Shown: positions 21,469 to 32,293, counted from the first letter of the stretch. The stretch is DNA of 64,000 nucleotides from Serratia silvae (GCF_023282985.1 NZ_JAGQDC010000001.1:186001-250000); one strand, 5' to 3'. Numbers and translations: made by a program. Notes: generated from the letters alone by a model not told the origin.

Positions 21469-22706
21469 CATTTACGCCTGAACAAAGCCGGGCGCAATTC
21501 AGTGCCCTGGCTCAGCTCTATCAAGGAAAAAGCGTGGTGTTCTTTGATGGCCCCGGTGGCTCACAGGTTCCGCGCACGGTGTTAGACAAGATGGTCGATT
21601 ATTTGGGCCAGCATAATGCCAACCTGGGGGGACACTATTTTTCCAGCAAAGCCACTGAGCAAGTGATGCTACAAGCCAGAGAGTCCGTTCGGGCGTTCTT
21701 GAATGCCAGCTCGGCCGACAATATTGTCTTTGGCGCCAACATGACCTCACTGACTTTTCAACTGAGCCGCGCTATCAGCCGGGATTGGCAAGCGGGGGAC
21801 GAGGTGATCGTCACCGCTCTGGATCACTATGCGAACGTTTCGAGTTGGCAACAGGCCGCTGATGATAAACAGGTTGTTGTCCATCAGGTGCCTGTTAATG
21901 CGCAGGATTGTACATTAGACGTCGATAAACTTTGTGCGCTCATTAACGCCAAAACTCGGTTGGTGGCTGTCACCTATGCGTCAAATACCACAGGCTCGAT
22001 CGTGGATATAAAGCGTATCGTCGACGCGGCACACCAGGTTGGCGCTTTGGTGTATGTAGATGCTGTGCACTATGCCCCACACCGCCTTATTGATGTTCAG
22101 GCGTTGGGTTGCGACATACTCCTGTGTTCCGCGTATAAATTTTTTGGCCCACACGTCGGGATTGCCTATCTGGCCGCGCCGTGGTTGCAAACGTTACGTC
22201 CTTACAAGGTCGAGCCGGCCACCGATCTTGGCCCTGGACGTTTTGAGACGGGGACTCAGAGTTTTGAGGGGCTCGCGGGGGTGACTGCTGCGATTGAATA
22301 CCTGGCTCAGTGGGGAGAACCCGGTGCGCCATTGCGGCAGCGCTTGCAAGACAGCTTTAGCCAACTCAGCCAGCATGAAGAAGCGCTCAGCGCTTATTTC
22401 CTGGATAAGCTACGGCAAGTCAAAGGTGCGCGTTTGTACGGTATCGATCGGCCAGATGCCAACTGCCGGACCCCGACTTTCGCCGTGACGTTTGCGCACG
22501 TGCTGCCTGAATTGGTTGCTAGAGCGCTGGGCGAGCACAATATTTGTGTCGGGAACGGGCATTTTTATGCGTTGGGGCTGATCCGCCAACTGGGTCTGGA
22601 GCAACGTGGCGGTGTCGTGCGGATCGGATTGATGCATTACAACACCCGCCAGGAAATTGACCGCTTGTTTGAGATTATCAATACGTTGAGTCAATCATTG
22701 CCATAA
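21465..22706 (+). CDS. Class-V aminotransferase fold PLP enzyme, cysteine desulfurase-like
   Basis: A 413-residue fold-type I PLP enzyme of the cysteine-desulfurase-like group. Visible elements are LDHYANVSSW (aromatic or His stacking on PLP), the aspartate in YVDAVHYAPH and the Schiff-base lysine in LLCSAYKFFGPHVG. I see no clear mobile catalytic cysteine loop as in IscS/SufS, so sulfur transfer is doubtful. Related enzymes include epimerases, lyases and kynureninase-like proteins. Four-base overlap with the dioxygenase gene implies one operon, and possibly sequential action on the same amino acid (inference). Confidence 0.8.
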   Translation: MTFTPEQSRAQFSALAQLYQGKSVVFFDGPGGSQVPRTVLDKMVDYLGQHNANLGGHYFSSKATEQVMLQARESVRAFLNASSADNIVFGANMTSLTFQLSRAISRDWQAGDEVIVTALDHYANVSSWQQAADDKQVVVHQVPVNAQDCTLDVDKLCALINAKTRLVAVTYASNTTGSIVDIKRIVDAAHQVGALVYVDAVHYAPHRLIDVQALGCDILLCSAYKFFGPHVGIAYLAAPWLQTLRPYKVEPATDLGPGRFETGTQSFEGLAGVTAAIEYLAQWGEPGAPLRQRLQDSFSQLSQHEEALSAYFLDKLRQVKGARLYGIDRPDANCRTPTFAVTFAHVLPELVARALGEHNICVGNGHFYALGLIRQLGLEQRGGVVRIGLMHYNTRQEIDRLFEIINTLSQSLP

Positions 22707-22722
22707 GCCGGTGATGCCATAT

Positions 22723-22757
22723 TGCCCCCATATCCTGATAATCAGGTGATGGGGGCA
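22723..22757 (+). other. Strong hairpin after the accessory operon
   Basis: Outer stem TGCCCCCAT / ATGGGGGCA, a two-by-two internal loop, and an inner stem CCTG / CAGG. No T-run follows, so it is a likely 3'-end stabiliser or weak terminator rather than a classic one. Confidence 0.5.
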
Positions 22758-22843
22758 TCGTGGGCCAGCAAGTTTTTATGTCAGTAATGGCGGCACGATG
22801 ACTGGTATATACTCGTTGTATGAAACGCAACAACGAGAAGCGC

Positions 22844-23404
22844 ATGATACTGATTATTTACGCTCATCCCTATCCCCGGCATTCTCATGCCAATCAACGG
22901 TTACTACAGGCGGTAAAAGACATTCCCGGCGTGGAGGTCCGTGAGCTATACGAACTGTATCCGGATTTTAATATCGATATCGATGCCGAGCAGCGGGCGC
23001 TGGAACGGGCCGATATGGTGGTTTTACAGCATCCGATGCAGTGGTACAGCCTGCCGCCGCTGCTGAAACTGTGGATCGACAAAGTGCTGGAGCATGGCTG
23101 GGCCTATGGCCACGAGGGTAACGCACTGGTAGGAAAAGACTGCCTGTGGGCGGTCACCAGCGGCGGAGATGAGCAGCATTTCGCGTTGGGCGATTACCCC
23201 AACTTTGCCGCGCTGGGCCAGCCGCTACAGGCCACGGCGATTTACTGCGGCATGAAGTGGCAGCCATATTTTGCCGTGCACAACACCTTCACCTGCAACG
23301 AACCGGCCTTGATCGCTGCCGGGGAAGCCTATCGCCAGCGGCTGGTGCAGTATCTGATGGAACACAGCGAGCAAGCAGTAGAGCAGGAGTCCGTGCATGG
23401 ATAA
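22844..23404 (+). CDS. kefF: KefC ancillary quinone oxidoreductase KefF
   Basis: A 186-residue flavodoxin-fold NQO1-like protein that binds FMN, reduces quinones and is needed for full KefC activity. The motif [21 protein letters not shown] opens the protein. The conserved [28 protein letters not shown] lies at about residues 65-90. The upstream in-frame ATG at 22820 adds eight residues not seen in E. coli, so I prefer 22844. The C-terminus is about ten residues longer than in E. coli and overlaps kefC by eight bases. Confidence 0.95.
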   Translation: MILIIYAHPYPRHSHANQRLLQAVKDIPGVEVRELYELYPDFNIDIDAEQRALERADMVVLQHPMQWYSLPPLLKLWIDKVLEHGWAYGHEGNALVGKDCLWAVTSGGDEQHFALGDYPNFAALGQPLQATAIYCGMKWQPYFAVHNTFTCNEPALIAAGEAYRQRLVQYLMEHSEQAVEQESVHG

Positions 23405-25250
23405 TCACTCGATGATGATTGAAGGGCTGATCTACCTGGGATCGGCCGGGCTGTTGGTGCCGATTGCCGTACGCCTGGGGTTGGGATCGGTACTCGGTTA
23501 TCTGATTGCGGGCTGTGTCATTGGCCCCTGGGGACTGAAACTGGTTTCGGATCCTGAATCGATACTGACCTTTGCCGAAATCGGCGTGGTATTGATGCTG
23601 TTTATCATCGGGCTGGAACTGGATCCCCGGCGGTTGTGGACGCTGCGGGCAGCGGTATTTGGCGGTGGGAGCATCCAGATGGTGGGAGGCGGCCTGGTGC
23701 TGAGCGCCTTCTGCTATTTCCTCGGCCTGAATTGGCAGGTCGCCTTGCTGATTGGCTTGACGTTGGCACTTTCCTCGACCGCAATAGCCATGCAGGCGAT
23801 GAGTGAGCGTAACCTGATGCCTTCGCCGATTGGTCGCAGCTCGTTTGCGGTGCTGTTGTTCCAGGATATTGCCGCTATTCCCTTGGTCGCGATGATCCCA
23901 CTGTTAGCCAGCAGCGGCGCAGCTACCACGCTGGGTGCCTTTGTATTTTCTGCCGCCAAGGTGGTAGGAGCGCTGGCTGTCGTGGTGCTTTTGGGGCGCT
24001 ATGTAACCCGGCCCTTGCTGCACTTTGTGGCGCGTTCCGGTATGCGTGAAGTCTTCAGCGCCGTGGCGCTGTTCCTGGTGTTTGGTTTTGGCATTCTGTT
24101 GGAAATGGCCGGGTTGTCGATGGCGATGGGAGCCTTTCTAGCTGGCGTGTTGCTGGCCAGTTCCGAATACCGCCATGCATTGGAAAGTGATATTCAGCCA
24201 TTTAAAGGTCTGCTGCTGGGGTTGTTCTTTATCGGCGTGGGGATGTCGATCGACTTTGGCACCCTGTTCCATCACCCGCTGCTGATTGCTTCGCTGCTGC
24301 TGGGCTTTATGCTGCTGAAGGCGGCGCTGTTGTGGTTGGTTGCGCCAATTCTTGGGGTACCCAAGCGCCAGCGCGGGCTGTTCGCCATTTTGCTGGGGCA
24401 GGGCAGTGAGTTTGCCTTTGTGATCTTTGGTGCGGCGCAGATGGCCGGAGTGTTACCGCTGGAGTGGGCTAAATCGCTGACGTTGGCCGTTGCACTTTCG
24501 ATGGCCGCCACGCCGCTGCTGCTGGTGGTTGCCGCTCGCCTGGCCAAGAATGCCCCGCAAGACGAACGCCCGGCAGACGTGATCGACGAAGAAAATGCCA
24601 GCGTGATCATCGCCGGTTTTGGCCGTTTTGGCCAGATCGCTGGCCGTATGCTGCTGGCTAACGGCGTGCATACCGTAGTACTGGATCACGATCCAGACCA
24701 TATCGAAACGCTACGCAAATTTGGCACCAAGGTGTTTTATGGCGATGCGACGCGGGCCGATCTGTTGGAAGCGGCAGGAGCGGAACATGCCAAAATCCTG
24801 ATTAACGCCATCGATGATGTGGAGGCCAACCTGCAACTGACGGCGCTGGTCAAACGCCATTTCCCACACCTGAAAGTGGTGGCGCGCGCCCGCGATGTGG
24901 ATCACTGGTATCAACTGCGTCAGTTGGGGGTGGAAAAACCTGCGCGGGAAACCTTTGAAAGCTCGTTACTGATCGGCAGAGAAACTCTCGAGCTGCTGGG
25001 GCTGGACGCCTACGAAGCCCGTGAGAAGGCGGATACCTTCCGGCGTTATAACCTGAAGATGCTGGAGGATACGCTGGAGAACTACGAAGATACCGAGTTC
25101 CGTGTCGCCAGCCTGCAACGGGCTAAAGAAATGTTGTCGTCGGCCATCGAGCAAGATCAGAAGCGCCTATCTCACGTGCAGCAAAACGGCTGGCGCGGCA
25201 GTATTGATGGCAAAGCGCCGGAGGAAGAGGTGGTGGAAGCGAAAGGGTAA
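23397..25250 (+). CDS. kefC: Glutathione-regulated K+/H+ antiporter KefC
   Basis: A 617-residue inner-membrane efflux system that opens when glutathione adducts form, acidifying the cell during electrophile attack. The N-terminal CPA2 membrane domain has about twelve segments ([39 protein letters not shown]). The RCK/TrkA-N nucleotide domain starts near residue 400 ([17 protein letters not shown]), followed by a charged tail. Length is close to E. coli KefC (620). It overlaps kefF and forms a two-gene operon. Confidence 0.98.
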   Translation: MDNHSMMIEGLIYLGSAGLLVPIAVRLGLGSVLGYLIAGCVIGPWGLKLVSDPESILTFAEIGVVLMLFIIGLELDPRRLWTLRAAVFGGGSIQMVGGGLVLSAFCYFLGLNWQVALLIGLTLALSSTAIAMQAMSERNLMPSPIGRSSFAVLLFQDIAAIPLVAMIPLLASSGAATTLGAFVFSAAKVVGALAVVVLLGRYVTRPLLHFVARSGMREVFSAVALFLVFGFGILLEMAGLSMAMGAFLAGVLLASSEYRHALESDIQPFKGLLLGLFFIGVGMSIDFGTLFHHPLLIASLLLGFMLLKAALLWLVAPILGVPKRQRGLFAILLGQGSEFAFVIFGAAQMAGVLPLEWAKSLTLAVALSMAATPLLLVVAARLAKNAPQDERPADVIDEENASVIIAGFGRFGQIAGRMLLANGVHTVVLDHDPDHIETLRKFGTKVFYGDATRADLLEAAGAEHAKILINAIDDVEANLQLTALVKRHFPHLKVVARARDVDHWYQLRQLGVEKPARETFESSLLIGRETLELLGLDAYEAREKADTFRRYNLKMLEDTLENYEDTEFRVASLQRAKEMLSSAIEQDQKRLSHVQQNGWRGSIDGKAPEEEVVEAKG

Positions 25251-25256
25251 TTGACT

Positions 25257-25283
25257 GGCGAGGGGTTGCCCCTCGCCGGTTTT
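25257..25283. terminator. Bidirectional terminator between kefC and the LysE-type gene
   Basis: Nine-pair GC-rich stem GGCGAGGGG / CCCCTCGCC with a three-base loop and a short T-run on the plus strand. Its right end touches the stop codon of the convergent gene. Confidence 0.8.
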
Positions 25284-25897
25284 CAGCTCAGCGCGACCTT
25301 GATGCCCAAGGCGATTAACATCCCACCCAGCAGTTTATCGACCACCTTCTGAGTTTTCTCCAGCCCACGACGCACTGGCCCGCTTTGGATCAAAAACACC
25401 AGCACCGGCCACCAAATGGCGGAAAGGCCGAAAATAATCCCGGCGTACCACAGCTTTTCACCCAGGCCGGAATTGATTTGCAATACCTGGGTAAACACCG
25501 CCAGGAAGAACAGCGTGGCTTTCGGGTTGAGTAGATTACACAGGTAACCTTGCACAAAGGCGCTTTTGAGGCTGACCTGCTGTTGAGGCAGGCTGCTGAC
25601 GTTCATCTTGCTGCCCCCGCGTGACAACAGGGCTTGAATGCCGACCCAAATCAGGTACACCGCACCGGCGTATTTCAGTACGTTGAACAACCACGGCGTG
25701 GTGGTGATCACCACCGCCAGGCCCGCGACACAGTAAGACATATGAGTTGCCACGCCGCAGATCACGCCGAACGCGGTCATCATTGCTGCCAGGCGCGGAT
25801 AGCGCGCCGCGTTTTTAATCACCAGAAAAAAGTCTGGCCCGGGGGAAAGCATGCCGAGCGTGGCAATACCGGCGACAAACAATGAGGTTTCAAGCAT
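25283..25897 (-). CDS. LysE/RhtB family amino-acid exporter
   Basis: A 204-residue inner-membrane protein with six hydrophobic segments. It has the family signature GMLSPGPDFFLVIKNA near residue 14 and NLLNPKATLFFLAVF near residue 135. It is closest in feel to RhtC (threonine export), but substrates in this family vary and cannot be read off. The start at 25897 gives MLETSLFVAG; an upstream ATG adds 18 residues that do not fit the family. It is not found between kefC and folA in E. coli, and it is divergent from the neighbouring yjjP-like gene. Confidence 0.85.
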   Translation of the reverse strand: MLETSLFVAGIATLGMLSPGPDFFLVIKNAARYPRLAAMMTAFGVICGVATHMSYCVAGLAVVITTTPWLFNVLKYAGAVYLIWVGIQALLSRGGSKMNVSSLPQQQVSLKSAFVQGYLCNLLNPKATLFFLAVFTQVLQINSGLGEKLWYAGIIFGLSAIWWPVLVFLIQSGPVRRGLEKTQKVVDKLLGGMLIALGIKVALS

Positions 25898-26026
25898 GGG
25901 CCAGTTCTCTGATAAAAAGACCGAATTATGCTGATAATAACGCCACTCCACCTGATGCGCATCAACCTATTGAGGTAACCTCTGGTTATATGATGAACAT
26001 TCATTCAGGGAGAGACTTTGGACAAT

Positions 26027-26827
26027 ATGAAGCAGGAATTGACCGCAGAGATACCCGGAGTAAATCAGCAACAGCGTGAAATCACCCGTCTGTGTATCCA
26101 ATGTGCACTGATGCTATTGCAGCACGGGGCGGAAAGCATGGTGGTGGAACAACTCTCGACCCGGCTGGGCCTGGCGCTCGGCATGGATAGCGTAGAAAGC
26201 TCCATCTCGGCCAACGCCGTGGTGCTCACCACCATCAGCAATGATGCCTGTCTGACCACCACGCGCAAAAACGTCGATCGCGGGATCAACATGCAAGTGG
26301 TGACCGAGGTGCAGCACATTGTGATCCTGGCTGAACACCATTTGGCCGACGCACATGACGTTGCCCGGCGTTTTGAAAAGATCCGCCCGCTGCGCTATCC
26401 GCGGTGGCTGGTGGTGCTGATGGTGGGGTTGTCCTGTGGCTGTTTCAGCATGCTCAACGGCGGCGGACCAGATGCCTTTGCGGTCACCTTTATGGCCAGC
26501 GGCCTGGCGATGTTTGTGCGCCAGATATTGACCGCCTACCATATGAACCCACTGATCAACTTTTCCCTGACGGCCTTTGTCGCCACGTCGGTCTCCGGCC
26601 TGCTGTTACGGTTGCCGTTTTTCCAGCAAACGTCCAGCGTGGCGATGGCGGCCAGCGTGCTGTTGCTGGTGCCTGGTTTCCCGCTGATCAACGCGGTGGC
26701 CGATATGTTTAAAGGCCACGTGAATACTGGCTTGGCCCGTTGGGCAATGGCCAGTTTGCTGACGCTGGCGACCTGTATCGGCGTGGTGATGGCGATGTCG
26801 CTGTGGGATTTACGGGGGTGGTCATGA
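26027..26827 (+). CDS. yjjP: Threonine/serine exporter-family subunit YjjP
   Basis: A 266-residue protein with a cytoplasmic N-terminal part ([31 protein letters not shown]) and about five membrane segments in the C-terminal half, ending [19 protein letters not shown]. It aligns throughout with E. coli YjjP. YjjP and YjjB together form a ThrE-like exporter, reported in E. coli to export succinate. A TTG at 26018 has better ribosome-site spacing and may be the true start. It overlaps yjjB by four bases. In E. coli this pair lies elsewhere, near dnaT. Confidence 0.92.
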   Translation: MKQELTAEIPGVNQQQREITRLCIQCALMLLQHGAESMVVEQLSTRLGLALGMDSVESSISANAVVLTTISNDACLTTTRKNVDRGINMQVVTEVQHIVILAEHHLADAHDVARRFEKIRPLRYPRWLVVLMVGLSCGCFSMLNGGGPDAFAVTFMASGLAMFVRQILTAYHMNPLINFSLTAFVATSVSGLLLRLPFFQQTSSVAMAASVLLLVPGFPLINAVADMFKGHVNTGLARWAMASLLTLATCIGVVMAMSLWDLRGWS

Positions 26828-27288
26828 GCCTGCTTTGGGCGCTGTTACAGGACATGCTGCTGGCGGCGGTACCCGCGCTTGGTTTTGCTATGGTGTTTAA
26901 CGTGCCGATGCGAGCGCTGCGCTATTGTGCTTTACTCGGGGCGCTGGGGCGCGGCTCACGGTTGTTGCTGATGCATTTTGGCATGAATATCGAGTGGGGT
27001 TCGTTTCTGGCTGCGATCCTGATCGGCATCATTGGCATTTACTGGTCACGTTGGCTGCTGGCACACCCTAAGGTATTTACCGTTGCCGCAGTGATCCCGA
27101 TGTTCCCAGGCATTTCAGCCTATACCGCGATGATCAGCGTGGTGGAGATTTCGCACCTGGGCTATAGCGAAGCCCTGATGTCGTTGATGATCTCCAACTT
27201 TCTCAAGGCCAGTTTTATCGTGGGAGCCTTGTCGATTGGCCTGTCAGTACCGGGCCTGTGGCTGTATCGCAAACGTCCCGGCGTTTAA
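26824..27288 (+). CDS. yjjB: Threonine/serine exporter-family subunit YjjB
   Basis: A 154-residue membrane protein with about four or five hydrophobic segments. It contains the conserved [23 protein letters not shown] and the ThrE_2 motif [17 protein letters not shown] near residue 100. It matches E. coli YjjB along its length. The ATG at 26824 overlaps the yjjP stop codon (ATGA), so the two are translationally coupled and almost certainly make one transporter. The longer upstream frame lies inside yjjP and is not real. Confidence 0.94.
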   Translation: MSLLWALLQDMLLAAVPALGFAMVFNVPMRALRYCALLGALGRGSRLLLMHFGMNIEWGSFLAAILIGIIGIYWSRWLLAHPKVFTVAAVIPMFPGISAYTAMISVVEISHLGYSEALMSLMISNFLKASFIVGALSIGLSVPGLWLYRKRPGV

Positions 27289-27428
27289 GGCTTTTGGCTA
27301 AGGATCTGGGATTATTACAGTTTATATTCAGAGCCGTCCGATATATTGATATCGCTCGATTCGTCTATCGACGGTTGCCGGGGCTTTACGTATAGTGTGA
27401 ACAATTTTGCTGTATACAGGGTTACACA

Positions 27429-27911
27429 ATGATTATCAGCCTGATTGCTGCTTTGGCGGCGGATCGCGTTATTGGTATGGAAAATGCCATGCCGTGGCAC
27501 CTGCCAGAGGATTTGGCGTGGTTTAAACGTAACACGTTAAATAAACCGGTGATTATGGGCCGTAAGACCTTTGAGTCGATTGGCCGCCCCTTGCCGGGCC
27601 GCCATAATATCGTGTTAAGCAGCCTGCCGGGTAAAGAACCTGGCGTGACCTGGGTGACTTCGCTGGAGGAGGCCTTGGCTGCGGCTGGCGAGGTGGAAGA
27701 AGTGATGGTGATGGGCGGTGGCAGCATTTATAGCCAGTTCCTGCCACGGGCTTCCCGGATGTATCTGACCCATATCGATGCTGAAGTGGGCGGAGATACC
27801 TACTTCCCGGATTACGAGCCAGACGAATGGGAAACCTCTTTCAGCGCCTTCCACGATGCGGACGCGCTGAACTCGCACGGCTACTGTTTTGAGATTTTGG
27901 AACGTCGCTAA
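27429..27911 (+). CDS. folA: Dihydrofolate reductase
   Basis: A 160-residue NADPH-dependent enzyme that reduces dihydrofolate to tetrahydrofolate and is the target of trimethoprim. The catalytic aspartate is D28 in [10 protein letters not shown] (D27 in E. coli). The NADPH motif [14 protein letters not shown] is near residue 52, with GGG at 96-98. Residue 95, equivalent to E. coli Ile94 in the trimethoprim contact region, is methionine. The promoter region includes TATAGT near 27392, about 35 bases before the ATG. It converges with apaH at a hairpin. Confidence 0.98.
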   Translation: MIISLIAALAADRVIGMENAMPWHLPEDLAWFKRNTLNKPVIMGRKTFESIGRPLPGRHNIVLSSLPGKEPGVTWVTSLEEALAAAGEVEEVMVMGGGSIYSQFLPRASRMYLTHIDAEVGGDTYFPDYEPDEWETSFSAFHDADALNSHGYCFEILERR

Positions 27912-27928
27912 GGCGGGCTAGTTATCAA

Positions 27929-27957
27929 ATGGGTACCCTTGGGTGCCCATTGTCGTT
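27929..27957. terminator. Hairpin between folA and apaH
   Basis: ATGGGTACCC / GGGTGCCCAT stem (one G-U or mismatch pair) followed by GTCGTTTT. A plausible terminator for folA. Confidence 0.6.
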
Positions 27958-28809
27958 TTAAGAGGCGGCCAACGTATCCGCGCCGTCTATCGCATCACGG
28001 CGGTTGCTTGGCTGGGTAAAGTAGCGCCTGTCTTCCCAACGTAGCAGGGTCAAATCCCCGCCCCAACAGCAGCCGGTATCCAGACCGATGATCCCTTCCG
28101 GCGTGCCTCTGCCTTCCAGTGATGCCCAGTGGCCGAAGATGATGCTGTACTCGGGATCGACCAGGCGCGGCAGATCAAACCAGGGTTTCAGCGGAGCGGG
28201 AGCGGTGCCCGGCGCATCTTTGCAGATCATGTCCAACTGGCCGTTAGGGAAGCAATAGCGCATGCGGGTCAACGCATTGGTGCTAAAGCGCAGGCGTGCC
28301 AGCCCACTCAGTTCCGGGCTCCAGTTGTTGGGCATATCGCCGTACATCGCATCCAGGAACAAAGGATAGCTGTCGCTGCTGAGCACTGCTTCCACTTCAC
28401 GGGCACACATTTGTGCGGTCTCGATATCCCACTGTGGGGTAATGCCGGCGTGGCCCATGATCAGTTTGCGTTCATCATCCACTTGCAGCACCGGTTGGCG
28501 ACGCAGCCAGTTGATCAACTCGTCAGCATCAGGCGCTTCCAGTAAAGGGGTAATGCGATCTTTGGGTTTGTTACGGCTGATCCCGGCGTACACCGCCAGC
28601 AGGTGCAGGTCGTGGTTACCAAGAACCATGCGCAATGCCGGGCCGAGAGAGCGGAGGTAGCGCAGCACTTCGAGCGAGCCGGGGCCACGGGCGACCAGAT
28701 CGCCAGTCAGCCACAGTTGGTCTTGCAGGGGATCGAAATTAACCTGAGCTAATAGCGACTGAAGTTCATCGAAACAGCCATGAACGTCGCCGATAAGATA
28801 TGTCGACAT
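27958..28809 (-). CDS. apaH: Bis(5'-nucleosyl)-tetraphosphatase (symmetrical)
   Basis: A 283-residue cytoplasmic metallophosphatase that splits Ap4A into two ADP and can remove Np4 caps from RNA. Signature motifs are GDVHGCFDE at residue 7, [10 protein letters not shown] near residue 35 and LGNHDLH near residue 63. Length is close to E. coli ApaH (280). It is the last gene of lptD-surA-pdxA-rsmA-apaG-apaH, starting one base after the apaG stop codon. Confidence 0.98.
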   Translation of the reverse strand: MSTYLIGDVHGCFDELQSLLAQVNFDPLQDQLWLTGDLVARGPGSLEVLRYLRSLGPALRMVLGNHDLHLLAVYAGISRNKPKDRITPLLEAPDADELINWLRRQPVLQVDDERKLIMGHAGITPQWDIETAQMCAREVEAVLSSDSYPLFLDAMYGDMPNNWSPELSGLARLRFSTNALTRMRYCFPNGQLDMICKDAPGTAPAPLKPWFDLPRLVDPEYSIIFGHWASLEGRGTPEGIIGLDTGCCWGGDLTLLRWEDRRYFTQPSNRRDAIDGADTLAAS

Positions 28810-28810
28810 A

Positions 28811-29188
28811 TTAGTGGATCAGCGTAGGGATGGCTAAACGGAACACCGGAATAGCGGTACGGAACGGCTGACCCTGTTGATCAACCATTTCATAATGGCC
28901 TTCCATGGTGCCCAGCGGCGTTTCGAGTATCGCACCACTGGTGTATTGGAACTCGCTGCCGGGCCGGATAATGGGCTGTTCACCGATCACTCCCTCGCCC
29001 TGAACCTCGGTTTGGCGACCGTTGCTGTTGGTGATCAGCCAGTAACGGCCCAGCAGTTGCACGTCAAAGCGCCCCAGATTACGGATGGTAACGGTATACG
29101 CGAAGACGTAACGTTCTTCCTCAGGTATCGATTGTGATTCCACATACACACTCTGTACCTGCACACATACACGGGGCGAATCAATCAT
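28811..29188 (-). CDS. apaG: Co2+/Mg2+ efflux-associated protein ApaG
   Basis: A 125-residue protein with a fibronectin-III-like beta fold (DUF525). The conserved glycine-rich stretch is [16 protein letters not shown], followed by [20 protein letters not shown]. Length equals E. coli ApaG. Its biochemical role is unclear; mutants in related bacteria are altered in cobalt and magnesium handling. It lies between rsmA and apaH in the conserved operon. Confidence 0.97.
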   Translation of the reverse strand: MIDSPRVCVQVQSVYVESQSIPEEERYVFAYTVTIRNLGRFDVQLLGRYWLITNSNGRQTEVQGEGVIGEQPIIRPGSEFQYTSGAILETPLGTMEGHYEMVDQQGQPFRTAIPVFRLAIPTLIH

Positions 29189-29201
29189 GACAACTGCTCC
29201 T

Positions 29202-30020
29202 TTATTGCTGTTGCGCCTGCTGTTGTGAAAGCCAGTTTGCCAGCTTACAGTACTGCGCCACAGAAATATTCTCTGCTCTGAGCGTCGGATCGACGCCGAG
29301 TTCCGTCAACTGTTCCGGGGTGAAAAGATCGCCCAGGCTGTTGCGGATGGTTTTTCTGCGTTGGTTAAACGCCTGTGTGGTCACGCGGCTGAGCATACGT
29401 ACATCGCCGACAATATTTGGCATCACCGTATGCGGTACCAGACGAACCACAGCAGAATCGACTTTAGGCGGCGGTGCGAACGAAGTCGGCGGCACTTCCA
29501 ACACGGGAATAACGTTGCAGTAATACTGTGCCATCACGGTCAAGCGTCCGTATGCCTTGCTGTTCGGGCCGGCAACCAGACGGTTGACCACCTCTTTTTG
29601 CAGCATAAAGTGCATGTCGCGGATAGCTGAAGTATAGCTGAAAAGGTGGAACATCAGCGGCGTCGAGATGTTATACGGCAGGTTGCCGAACACGCGCAAT
29701 GATTGGCCTTCCTCTGCTGCCAGCTCGGCGAAGTTTACCGTCATGGCATCTTGCTGATGAATGGTCAGCTTGTCTTTCAGCTGCGGGTGATTGGCCAGGC
29801 GGGCCGCCAGATCGCGGTCAAGTTCAATCACCGTCATGCGATCCATACGCGCGCCAACCGGCTCGGTCAAGGCTCCCAGGCCAGGGCCGATTTCGATCAC
29901 TGCTTCGCCCGGCAGTGGGTGAATGGCCGAGACAATGCTATCGATGACAAACTGATCGGTTAAAAAGTTCTGTCCAAAACGTTTGCGGGCAAAGTGCCCT
30001 TGGTGGACTCTATTATTCAT
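29202..30020 (-). CDS. rsmA: 16S rRNA dimethyladenosine transferase RsmA (KsgA)
   Basis: A 272-residue SAM-dependent enzyme that dimethylates A1518 and A1519 of 16S rRNA during late 30S assembly. Its loss gives kasugamycin resistance. Motifs are the SAM loop [13 protein letters not shown] near residue 43 and the catalytic [13 protein letters not shown] near residue 113. Length is close to E. coli (273). The start overlaps the end of pdxA by eight bases. Confidence 0.98.
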   Translation of the reverse strand: MNNRVHQGHFARKRFGQNFLTDQFVIDSIVSAIHPLPGEAVIEIGPGLGALTEPVGARMDRMTVIELDRDLAARLANHPQLKDKLTIHQQDAMTVNFAELAAEEGQSLRVFGNLPYNISTPLMFHLFSYTSAIRDMHFMLQKEVVNRLVAGPNSKAYGRLTVMAQYYCNVIPVLEVPPTSFAPPPKVDSAVVRLVPHTVMPNIVGDVRMLSRVTTQAFNQRRKTIRNSLGDLFTPEQLTELGVDPTLRAENISVAQYCKLANWLSQQQAQQQ

Positions 30021-31014
30021 TGCTGTTAATTATCATTTTAATGGCGAGATTCAAGGCCGTTTTGAAGCTGCCTGCATCGGCAGTGCCGCTGCCAGCCAGT
30101 TCCAACGCGGTACCATGGTCGACCGAGGTACGGATAAAAGGCAAACCGAGGGTGATATTCACCGCTCGACCAAACCCCTGGTATTTAAGTACGGGCAAGC
30201 CCTGATCGTGATACATCGCCAGCACCGCATCTGCATGTTGCAGATATTTGGGTTGGAACAGCGTATCTGCCGGGAGCGGGCCAATCAGCTGGATACCGCG
30301 GCTACGCAGCACGTCCAAAGCCGGAATAATCACATCCAGCTCTTCACGTCCCATATGGCCGCCTTCTCCCGCGTGCGGGTTTAGCCCACAGACGTAAATC
30401 TGCGGCTGCGGGATGCCAAACTGGTTTTTCAGATCCCGATCGAGAATGGTGATCACTTCGAACAGGCTCTGTTGGGTGATGGCGCCCGGGACGGCCAGTA
30501 ACGGCAGATGAGTCGTTGCCAGAGCGACGCGTAGCTCCTCGGTAGCCAGCATCATCACCACGCGTTCACAATGGCTGCGATCAGCAAAGAACTCGGTGTG
30601 GCCGGTAAAGGCGACGCCAGCGTCGTTGATGATGCTTTTGTTGACCGGGCCAGTGACCAGCGCGGCGAACTCACCGTTTAGGCAACCGTCACAGGCACGT
30701 GCCAGAGTCTCTACCACATAGGCACTGTTAGCGACGTTAAGTTCACCCGGGACCACGGCCGCCGGGGCTGCAACGGGCAATACGGTTAATGTCCCAGCAC
30801 GCTGTGGCTGTGCAGGCTGGCCTGGTTGGTAGTCGCGCAGCGTGAGCGGTAACGCCAACTGGCGGGCGCGATCAAGCAACAAGGCCGGATCGGCGCATAC
30901 CACCAGCTCAACAGGCCAATCCTGTTGTGCCAGTACGGTGACCAAATCCGGCCCAACCCCGGCAGGCTCGCCGGGGGTGATGACGATACGGTTATTGCGG
31001 TGCATTGCTTCCAT
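30013..31014 (-). CDS. pdxA: 4-hydroxythreonine-4-phosphate dehydrogenase
   Basis: A 333-residue NAD-dependent enzyme of pyridoxal phosphate synthesis. It oxidises 4-phosphohydroxy-L-threonine to the unstable ketone used by PdxJ. Conserved parts are [13 protein letters not shown] near the N-terminus, [11 protein letters not shown] near residue 140, [14 protein letters not shown] near residue 210 and [23 protein letters not shown] with metal-binding histidines. The start overlaps surA by 23 bases; an internal ATG at 31005 is an alternative. It overlaps rsmA by eight bases. Confidence 0.97.
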   Translation of the reverse strand: MEAMHRNNRIVITPGEPAGVGPDLVTVLAQQDWPVELVVCADPALLLDRARQLALPLTLRDYQPGQPAQPQRAGTLTVLPVAAPAAVVPGELNVANSAYVVETLARACDGCLNGEFAALVTGPVNKSIINDAGVAFTGHTEFFADRSHCERVVMMLATEELRVALATTHLPLLAVPGAITQQSLFEVITILDRDLKNQFGIPQPQIYVCGLNPHAGEGGHMGREELDVIIPALDVLRSRGIQLIGPLPADTLFQPKYLQHADAVLAMYHDQGLPVLKYQGFGRAVNITLGLPFIRTSVDHGTALELAGSGTADAGSFKTALNLAIKMIINSNE

Positions 31015-32293
31015 CGAGGATCTTCACGTAAGCAGCGGCACGTTGTTCCTGCATCCAGGTTTGCGCTTCTTCGGCAAACTTGCGGTTAAACAGCATGCGG
31101 TAGGCACGATCTTTCTGCGCCGCATCGGTTTTATCCACCTGGCGGGTATCCAGCAACTGGATCAGGTGCCAGCCAAAGGAAGAGTGTACCGGCTCGCTGA
31201 TCTGGCCTTTTTGCAGCTTCAACAGCGCATCGCGGAAGGCAGGATCGTACATGTCTGGCGAAGCCCAACCCAGATCGCCACCCTGCAGAGCAGAGCCTGG
31301 ATCTTGTGACAGCTGTTTGGCCTCGTCTTCAAACTTCGCTTTGCCGCTCTTGACTGCAGCAGCCACTTCTTGCAGCTTGGCGCGTGCCTGATCGTCGGTC
31401 ATCACTACTGAAGGTTTCAGCAGGATATGACGGGCATGTACCTCGGTCACGGAGATCGACTGGGTGCCGCCACGGATATCGTTGACCTTCAGGATATGGA
31501 AGCCGACGCCGGAACGGATCGGGCCAACCACATCGCCTTTTTTAGCGCTGGACAGACGTTCTGCGAACAGCGTTGGCATTTCCTGCAGTTTACCCCAACC
31601 CATCTGGCCGCCTTTCAGCGCCTGTGAGTCGGCGGAGTAGGTGATCGCCAGCTTGCCGAAATCGGCACCGCCGGTCGCTTCACCCACCAGGCGTTTCGCC
31701 AGCGCTTCGGCTTCATCAACCTGCTTCTGCGATGGGTTTTCTGGCAGTGGGATCAGGATGTGGCTGATGTTGATATCGGTTTCACCGCCGTTCTGTGCGC
31801 CGACCTGTTTGGCTAACGCGTCAACTTCCTGTGGCAGGATGGTGACACGGCGACGCACTTCGTTGTTACGCACTTCTGAGGTCAGCATTTCCTTGCGGAT
31901 CTGCGTACGGTAAGTGTTGTAGTTCAGACCTTCATAGGCCAAGCGGCTACGCAGCTGATCCAGGCTCATCTTGTTCTGGGCGGCGATATTGCCGATTGCC
32001 TTGTCCAGATCGGCATCGCTGACGGTGATCCCCATTTTTTGCGCCATCTGCAGCAGGATGTTATCCATAATCAGACGTTCAATAATCTGGTGACGCAACG
32101 TATTGTCGTCTGGCAATTGTTGGCCAGCCTGCTGTGCGTTGAGTTTCACCGATTGCATCAGGCCGTTCACGTCGCTCTCGAGTACTACGCCGTTATCGAC
32201 GACGGCGGCGACTTTATCCATTTGTTGCGGTGCTGCGAACGCGGTATTGGCACAAACCACCAATCCGAGAAGAAGCGTTCTCCAGTTCTTCAT
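30992..32293 (-). CDS. surA: Periplasmic chaperone and prolyl isomerase SurA
   Basis: A 433-residue periplasmic chaperone that escorts outer-membrane beta-barrel proteins to the BAM complex. A signal peptide ([19 protein letters not shown]) is followed by a probable cut before APQQMDKV. The N-terminal chaperone domain comes next. Then two parvulin domains follow: one starts near [14 protein letters not shown] and one near [17 protein letters not shown]-terminal helix ends the protein. Length is near E. coli SurA (428). It sits downstream of lptD with a 67-base gap, a known envelope-stress locus. Confidence 0.98.
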   Translation of the reverse strand: MKNWRTLLLGLVVCANTAFAAPQQMDKVAAVVDNGVVLESDVNGLMQSVKLNAQQAGQQLPDDNTLRHQIIERLIMDNILLQMAQKMGITVSDADLDKAIGNIAAQNKMSLDQLRSRLAYEGLNYNTYRTQIRKEMLTSEVRNNEVRRRVTILPQEVDALAKQVGAQNGGETDINISHILIPLPENPSQKQVDEAEALAKRLVGEATGGADFGKLAITYSADSQALKGGQMGWGKLQEMPTLFAERLSSAKKGDVVGPIRSGVGFHILKVNDIRGGTQSISVTEVHARHILLKPSVVMTDDQARAKLQEVAAAVKSGKAKFEDEAKQLSQDPGSALQGGDLGWASPDMYDPAFRDALLKLQKGQISEPVHSSFGWHLIQLLDTRQVDKTDAAQKDRAYRMLFNRKFAEEAQTWMQEQRAAAYVKILDGSNAPQ

